DNA from: Burkholderiales bacterium
Lineage (GTDB): Bacteria > Pseudomonadota > Gammaproteobacteria > Burkholderiales > Burkholderiaceae_C
Length of the DNA stretch: 5,379 bases
NCBI GenBank assembly: GCA_005789685.1
Contig: SXXD01000180.1
Coordinates: forward strand, 1-5,379
Direction of reading: 5' to 3'
Below, one piece after another: positions 1 through 5,379 of this stretch. The notes under the pieces are model-generated. The model searched no databases. It had not been told where the DNA came from and worked only from the letters and a program-made list of their open reading frames with translations. The stretch's first letter is position 1. Each line of letters opens with the position of its first letter. Position numbers and translations under genes: made by a program.

Positions 1-1040
1 GCTGTTGCAGGATGGTTGGCTAAGAAACGAATGGCCTGTTCGCCCTCTTTCACACCCATGAATTGCGCAGAACTTGGGATACTTTGGCCCATGATTGTTT
101 TATTGCCTGAATCGTGCAAGCGCATGACAAACTGAAAACCATCTTGAGAACGCGGTGCAACAGTCCATCCTGTGAGCACACGGGCCAATTCACGCACGTC
201 TTCTTGGGTATAACCGCCGTGTACGCCCAACGTATGAAGTTCCATCAATTCTCGGGCGTAGTTTTCATTCAAACCGCGGCTGTTTTGCCCAGCTCGCCCT
301 GCTTGCGGGCTGACACTGAGCCATTGGTCCAAGTAGTAAAGCATGGCGGGATGCTTGGCGCTGGCCAGGACCAAGTCTTCAAACTTACCCAAGGCATGGG
401 ATCTGGCCACATTGATGGCATAGTGCCCTGTAAAAGGTCGCACGCTGCCCTTTTGTTGGTACACATTGAAATGGTTAAACCAGAACTCTGTCATTCGGGC
501 GAGCAACGGCTGTTCAACATCGTCGTTGCTGCAACTTGCCAAGCGCCAAGCAACGGCTTTGTTCACTTGAGTCCGGTTGTAAAACAAGGCCTCTGTTTGT
601 TCTTGAAAATTGAAACGCCTTTCGTTGGCCACCAATTCATTGAGACGCGTTCCCGCAGGGACGGCAGCGCGGGCTTCTCGTTCACTGCGAGCACCGTCAA
701 AGATCAATGGAAGGCTGTCGTTAATGGACGCTAAATCTGACGGAAGCTTTGGAGCCTCAAGGCTGGCTTTGCGCGCAGCATCCAACTGGTTCAAAGCCCA
801 CTCTTTGGGATGGGCTTTGGTCTTGATGTCGGCCATCAAGGTGGGTGTTGGGCCATAACTCAGTCGGTTCATGGCGCGCCACTCTGCCGCAGGCCCCTGA
901 GGATCTACACTGCTGACGGGCAATGATGTTGTTCGGAGTGACTGTGGTGACTGAGCACAACCCCACAGAAACAAAAGCAAAAAAGACTCAAGGACAAGCC
1001 ACAAAGGCCTGCAACGCTTGAATCTTGGGGTTTGGGTCAT
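1..1040 (-). CDS. DUF1800-family protein, probable lipoprotein (3' end cut off by window edge)
   Basis: Reading the minus strand from the ATG at 1040-1038 gives an open frame of 346 codons plus two bases with no stop, running off position 1, so this is a partial gene. Residues 1-28 look like a lipoprotein signal: a basic start (RFKRCR), a hydrophobic stretch and LWGC ending at Cys28. The Trp in the lipobox is unusual. The mature part carries hallmarks of the DUF1800 family (Pfam PF08811): FWFNHFNV at 186-193, NENYARELMELHTLG at 258-272, GGYTQEDV at 275-282, LTGWT at 289-293 and LHDSGNKTIMGQ at 308-319. The cut falls just after ANHPAT, near where the family continues for roughly another 100-200 residues. 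No enzymatic role is established for the family; members are often encoded beside a DUF1501 gene, which would lie beyond position 1. The gene begins 30 bases after the PQQ dehydrogenase stop with no clear Shine-Dalgarno. A TTG two codons upstream is an alternative start. Family assignment is confident; function is unknown. Confidence 0.92.
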   Translation of the reverse strand, partial: MTQTPRFKRCRPLWLVLESFLLLFLWGCAQSPQSLRTTSLPVSSVDPQGPAAEWRAMNRLSYGPTPTLMADIKTKAHPKEWALNQLDAARKASLEAPKLPSDLASINDSLPLIFDGARSEREARAAVPAGTRLNELVANERRFNFQEQTEALFYNRTQVNKAVAWRLASCSNDDVEQPLLARMTEFWFNHFNVYQQKGSVRPFTGHYAINVARSHALGKFEDLVLASAKHPAMLYYLDQWLSVSPQAGRAGQNSRGLNENYARELMELHTLGVHGGYTQEDVRELARVLTGWTVAPRSQDGFQFVMRLHDSGNKTIMGQSIPSSAQFMGVKEGEQAIRFLANHPAT

Positions 1041-1070
1041 GGTCAATATCGTAAATCAGAATCGATCTTT

Positions 1071-2213
1071 TCAAGGTTTGAGGGGCTCCAACCTGAGCAA
1101 AGCCCCTTGAGCTTCGTCAGTCAGCAAATAGACCAAACCGTCTGGCCCCACTCGCACATCGCGCAGGCGAGACCGCCCTTGAAGCAAGCGCTCTTCGCTC
1201 AAGACTTTTTCGCCATCTAGCGTCAGACGAACCAGCATCTGCCCGCGCAATGCACCGACCAGCAAATTGCCCTGCCATTGAGGAAACTGTGAGCCGCTCA
1301 CGAATACCATGCCAGATGGGGCAATTGAAGGCACCCACACGCGCAAGGGTTGCTCCAAGCCAGCTTTGGCCTGACCCTCACCAATCTTGGTGCCTAAGCC
1401 GTAATTGACGCCGTAGGTGATCACAGGCCAGCCGTAATTCAAACCCGATCGCATCACGTTGACCTCATCACCACCCTGCGGCCCGTGTTCGTGCGTCCAC
1501 AGTTCACCCGTTTGGGGATTCAGTGCCGCGCCCTGCATGTTGCGATTGCCCATGGTCCATTTTTCTGCCAGAGCACCTGCGCGGTTAACAAAAGGGTTGT
1601 TGGCTGGCACCCGGCCATCGTCGTGAAGTCGAATGACTGAGCCAGCATGGTCATTTAGTTTTTGGGCACGGTCTTTGTCGCCACGGTCTCCCAAGGTCAG
1701 ATAAACAAAGCCAGCTTGGTCGAACACAATGCGGCCACCAAAATGAAAGCTCGAACGTGTTTTAGGCTGCATGCTAAAAAGCACTTGCACATCAGTCATG
1801 CGGTGGTCTTGAAGCTTGCCTCTGGCCAAAGCAGTGCCCCAGCCCCCGGGCCCAGGCGCGTTGTAGGCCCAATAAATCCAGCCATTTTGAGCATGTTGAG
1901 GGTGCAAGACCACATCAAACAAGCCGCCTTGGCCTTGTGCAATCACTTCTGGCAAACCATCAATCGCCTTAGGATCCAATTTGTGATCTTGACTGACCAA
2001 GCGTAAACGTCCCGCCCTTTCAGTGACAAGCATCCGACCGTCAGGCAAAAAAGCAATGGACCAAGGATTTTCAAGTCCTGTCAGCAAAGTGGTCACTCGG
2101 AACGCGTGTTTTTCTGAATTGAAGACTGGCGCTCGTTCCTGAGCCCAACTAGAAAAACAGCATGCCATGCACATCAGCAGGACATGGATGGATCGAACAA
2201 GCTGGGCTCTCAT
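1071..2213 (-). CDS. Secreted PQQ-dependent aldose/sugar dehydrogenase (Asd/YliI-like)
   Basis: This 380-residue protein matches the glucose/sorbosone dehydrogenase family (Pfam GSDH, PF07995), six-bladed beta-propeller quinoproteins such as E. coli YliI/Asd (about 370 residues) and soluble glucose dehydrogenase. Such enzymes oxidise aldoses in the periplasm using PQQ and calcium. Family landmarks are LENPWSIAFLPDGRMLVTER (47-66), FHFGGR (156-161; His157 fits the catalytic base), LGDRG (174-178), GNRNMQGA (222-229; Arg224 fits the substrate/PQQ arginine), HEHGPQGGDEVN (241-252) and YGWPV (260-264). Residues 1 to about 25 form a signal peptide with a hydrophobic core and a likely signal peptidase I site near SSWAQ. 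The frame also extends upstream to 2264 inside guaA, but the ATG at 2213 is preferred because the signal peptide starts there and GGGAG precedes it. The gene lies 7 bases after the guaA stop, suggesting translational coupling. The exact sugar substrate cannot be told from sequence. No PQQ synthesis genes are visible in the window. Confidence 0.92.
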   Translation of the reverse strand: MRAQLVRSIHVLLMCMACCFSSWAQERAPVFNSEKHAFRVTTLLTGLENPWSIAFLPDGRMLVTERAGRLRLVSQDHKLDPKAIDGLPEVIAQGQGGLFDVVLHPQHAQNGWIYWAYNAPGPGGWGTALARGKLQDHRMTDVQVLFSMQPKTRSSFHFGGRIVFDQAGFVYLTLGDRGDKDRAQKLNDHAGSVIRLHDDGRVPANNPFVNRAGALAEKWTMGNRNMQGAALNPQTGELWTHEHGPQGGDEVNVMRSGLNYGWPVITYGVNYGLGTKIGEGQAKAGLEQPLRVWVPSIAPSGMVFVSGSQFPQWQGNLLVGALRGQMLVRLTLDGEKVLSEERLLQGRSRLRDVRVGPDGLVYLLTDEAQGALLRLEPLKP

Positions 2214-2220
2214 GAGACAA

Positions 2221-3834
2221 CTACTCCCACTCAATGGTTGCTGGTGGTTTGCTACTGACGTCATAGGTTACACGATTGATTCCGCGTACTTCGTTAATGA
2301 TACGACCCGAAACTTTCTTCAGCAAAGCAAACGGTAGCTCGGCCCAATCGGCTGTCATAAAGTCAGAGGTCTGAACGGCTCGCAACGCAACCACATAATC
2401 GTAGGTGCGGCCATCGCCCATCACACCAACGCTTTTCACTGGCAAAAACACTGTAAATGCTTGGCTGGTGAGGTCGTACCAAGAGGTGCCTTTGTCGTCT
2501 TTGAAGTTACGCAACTCTTCAATGAAGATGGCATCGGCCCGGCGCAGCAAATCTGCGTATTCTTTTTTAACCTCGCCCAAAATGCGCACACCCAAGCCTG
2601 GGCCAGGAAATGGATGGCGATAAACCATCTCGCGTGGCAAGCCCAACGCCACACCCAGTTCACGCACTTCGTCTTTGAAGAGTTCACGCAATGGCTCTAA
2701 CAATTTCAAACCCAGTTGTTCAGGCAAGCCGCCCACGTTGTGGTGGCTCTTGATGGTCACAGCCTTTTTGCTTTTGGCGCCACCTGACTCAATGACGTCA
2801 GGATAAATGGTGCCTTGCGCTAAGAAGCTTGCACCTTTGTGCCCACCCGCACCCGCTTTCAATTTGGCGGCTTCGTCTTTGAACACATCGACAAACAAGC
2901 CGCCTATGATCTTGCGTTTTTGCTCGGGTTCGCTCACCCCAGCCAACTTGCCCAGGAACAAATCGCTGGCATTGACGCGAATCACGCGCGCATGCAATTT
3001 GCCTTCAAACATTTCCATGACCATGTCGCCTTCGTTCAGGCGCAACAGTCCATGGTCCACAAACACACAGGTGAGTTGGTCGCCAATGGCGCGGTGAATG
3101 AGGGCTGCAGCCACGGATGAATCTACGCCACCCGACAAGCCCAATATCACTTCTTCTTCGCCCACTTGTTCACGAATCTTGGCAACGGCTTCTTCAATGT
3201 AATCGCCCATGATCCAGTCAGGGCTGGCTTTGCAAATGTCCAACACGAAGCGGTTGAGCAAGGCTTGCCCTTGAACAGTGTGTGTCACCTCTGGGTGAAA
3301 CTGAACCGCGTAAAAACGACGCGCTTCATCGGCCATGCCTGCAATGGGACAAGCAGGCGTCGAGGCCATCACTTTGAAACCCTCGGGTAATTGCGTCACC
3401 TTATCTCCGTGGCTCATCCAAACCTTGAGCATGCCGTGGCCATCTGCCGTGGCAAAGTCTTCAACGCCCTTGAGCAAGTCGGTGTGACCATGGGCTCGCA
3501 CTTCGGCATAACCAAATTCACGTGTGGTGCCTGCTTCCACTTTGCCGCCCAATTGCTCGGCCATGGTTTGCATGCCGTAGCAAATACCTAAAACAGGAAG
3601 ACCTAATTCAAACACAGCATCGGGTGCACGATCGTCCACTTCATAAACACTGGCGTGTGAGCCCGACAAAATAATGCCTTTCAGGCTGCCATCTTTGGCG
3701 TAATCACGCATCCAGTCGCTGCTCACATCGCAAGGATGCACTTCACAAAACACATGGGCTTCACGAACTCGGCGCGCAATCAGTTGCGTCACTTGTGAGC
3801 CAAAGTCGAGGATCAGAATTTTGGAATGCTGCAT
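2221..3834 (-). CDS. guaA: GMP synthase (glutamine-hydrolysing)
   Basis: GuaA converts XMP to GMP in the cytoplasm using ATP and ammonia from glutamine, the last step of guanine nucleotide synthesis. The 537-residue protein has the full architecture. A class I glutamine amidotransferase domain (about 5-200) carries the nucleophile Cys85 in VLGICYGMQ and the His180/Glu182 pair in QFHPEV. An ATP-pyrophosphatase domain (about 205-405) carries the P-loop SGGVDSS (234-240) and [13 protein letters not shown] (338-350). The C-terminal dimerisation domain includes [11 protein letters not shown] (407-417) and ends [10 protein letters not shown] Gly/Lys/Ala-rich insert around 322-336 makes it slightly longer than E. 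coli GuaA (525) and is reminiscent of Comamonadaceae homologues. The ATG at 3834 gives the usual N-terminus ([14 protein letters not shown]), although no good Shine-Dalgarno precedes it. The frame stays open upstream to a TTG at 3885 overlapping the guaB stop, but those 17 residues are not family-like. guaB lies 47 bases upstream with no visible terminator, the classic guaBA arrangement. Confidence 0.98.
   Translation of the reverse strand: MQHSKILILDFGSQVTQLIARRVREAHVFCEVHPCDVSSDWMRDYAKDGSLKGIILSGSHASVYEVDDRAPDAVFELGLPVLGICYGMQTMAEQLGGKVEAGTTREFGYAEVRAHGHTDLLKGVEDFATADGHGMLKVWMSHGDKVTQLPEGFKVMASTPACPIAGMADEARRFYAVQFHPEVTHTVQGQALLNRFVLDICKASPDWIMGDYIEEAVAKIREQVGEEEVILGLSGGVDSSVAAALIHRAIGDQLTCVFVDHGLLRLNEGDMVMEMFEGKLHARVIRVNASDLFLGKLAGVSEPEQKRKIIGGLFVDVFKDEAAKLKAGAGGHKGASFLAQGTIYPDVIESGGAKSKKAVTIKSHHNVGGLPEQLGLKLLEPLRELFKDEVRELGVALGLPREMVYRHPFPGPGLGVRILGEVKKEYADLLRRADAIFIEELRNFKDDKGTSWYDLTSQAFTVFLPVKSVGVMGDGRTYDYVVALRAVQTSDFMTADWAELPFALLKKVSGRIINEVRGINRVTYDVSSKPPATIEWE
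2224..2228 (-). promoter_or_regulatory. Ribosome-binding site of the PQQ dehydrogenase, inside guaA
   Basis: On the minus strand GGGAG occurs 10 bases before the ATG at 2213. It is formed by the last codons of guaA (Glu-Trp-Glu, then TAG). Its position decides the downstream start at 2213 rather than the longer in-frame start at 2264, and it implies that ribosomes finishing guaA can reinitiate here. The spacing is slightly long but workable. Confidence 0.6.
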
Positions 3835-3881
3835 GGAAAGTTCAGAATCAAAAAATAGTTTCAAGAAAGCGATGCACGAAA
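3835..3881 (-). other. guaB-guaA intergenic spacer
   Basis: This 47-base gap is AT-richer than the flanking genes. I see no stem-loop followed by a T run, so no rho-independent terminator, and no clear Shine-Dalgarno for guaA. In the guaA frame it contains no stop codon, so reading could begin at a TTG overlapping the guaB stop (TTGA) or at an internal TTG. Co-transcription of guaB and guaA is the simplest reading. Confidence 0.6.
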
Positions 3882-5378
<1,497 letters not shown>

Positions 5379-5379
5379 A

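Noticed and set aside
114..734. A 206-codon open frame on the plus strand
   Set aside because: It lies wholly antisense to the DUF1800 gene, which has clear family motifs. The plus-strand product resembles no family I recognise and has no supporting ribosome-binding site. It is a shadow of minus-strand coding.
1041..1070. Possible terminator between the PQQ dehydrogenase and the DUF1800 gene
   Set aside because: The gap contains only a short ATCGAT palindrome and a weak ATCG/CGAT inverted match, with no GC-rich stem and no T run after it.

Overview
The window is an ordinary-looking stretch of a betaproteobacterial chromosome, most likely Burkholderiales and probably a freshwater member of the Comamonadaceae. 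The GuaA and GuaB proteins resemble that family, for example in the GuaA insert near residues 322-336. The base composition is moderate, estimated by eye at just over 50% GC, which would suit a Limnohabitans- or Rhodoferax-like genome. This taxonomic call comes from remembered protein resemblance, not from a search.

All four genes lie on the minus strand, so the transcriptional order runs from high to low coordinates. guaB (IMP dehydrogenase, 5351-3882) comes first, with only 28 bases of upstream sequence in the window. After a 47-base gap comes guaA (GMP synthase, 3834-2221). Seven bases after the guaA stop begins a secreted PQQ-dependent aldose/sugar dehydrogenase (2213-1071), whose likely ribosome-binding site lies inside the last codons of guaA. 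After another 30 bases comes a DUF1800-family protein (1040 to the window edge), a probable lipoprotein whose C-terminus is cut off by the end of the window. Coding density is very high. There is no gene-free stretch over 50 bases and no convincing terminator between any of the genes, so a single guaB-guaA-PQQ dehydrogenase-DUF1800 transcript is plausible.

The first two genes catalyse the two dedicated steps of guanine nucleotide synthesis in the cytoplasm: IMP to XMP (GuaB), then XMP to GMP (GuaA). The last two encode exported proteins with no obvious link to purine synthesis. One is a periplasmic quinoprotein that probably oxidises aldoses. The other belongs to a widespread family with no established biochemical role. 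Their position downstream looks like a lineage-specific extension of the operon rather than a functional pathway.

I found no RNA genes, mobile elements, CRISPR arrays, notable repeats or defence-type modules. The points most worth a second look are the DUF1800 lipoprotein and the tight coupling of an exported quinoprotein to guaA.
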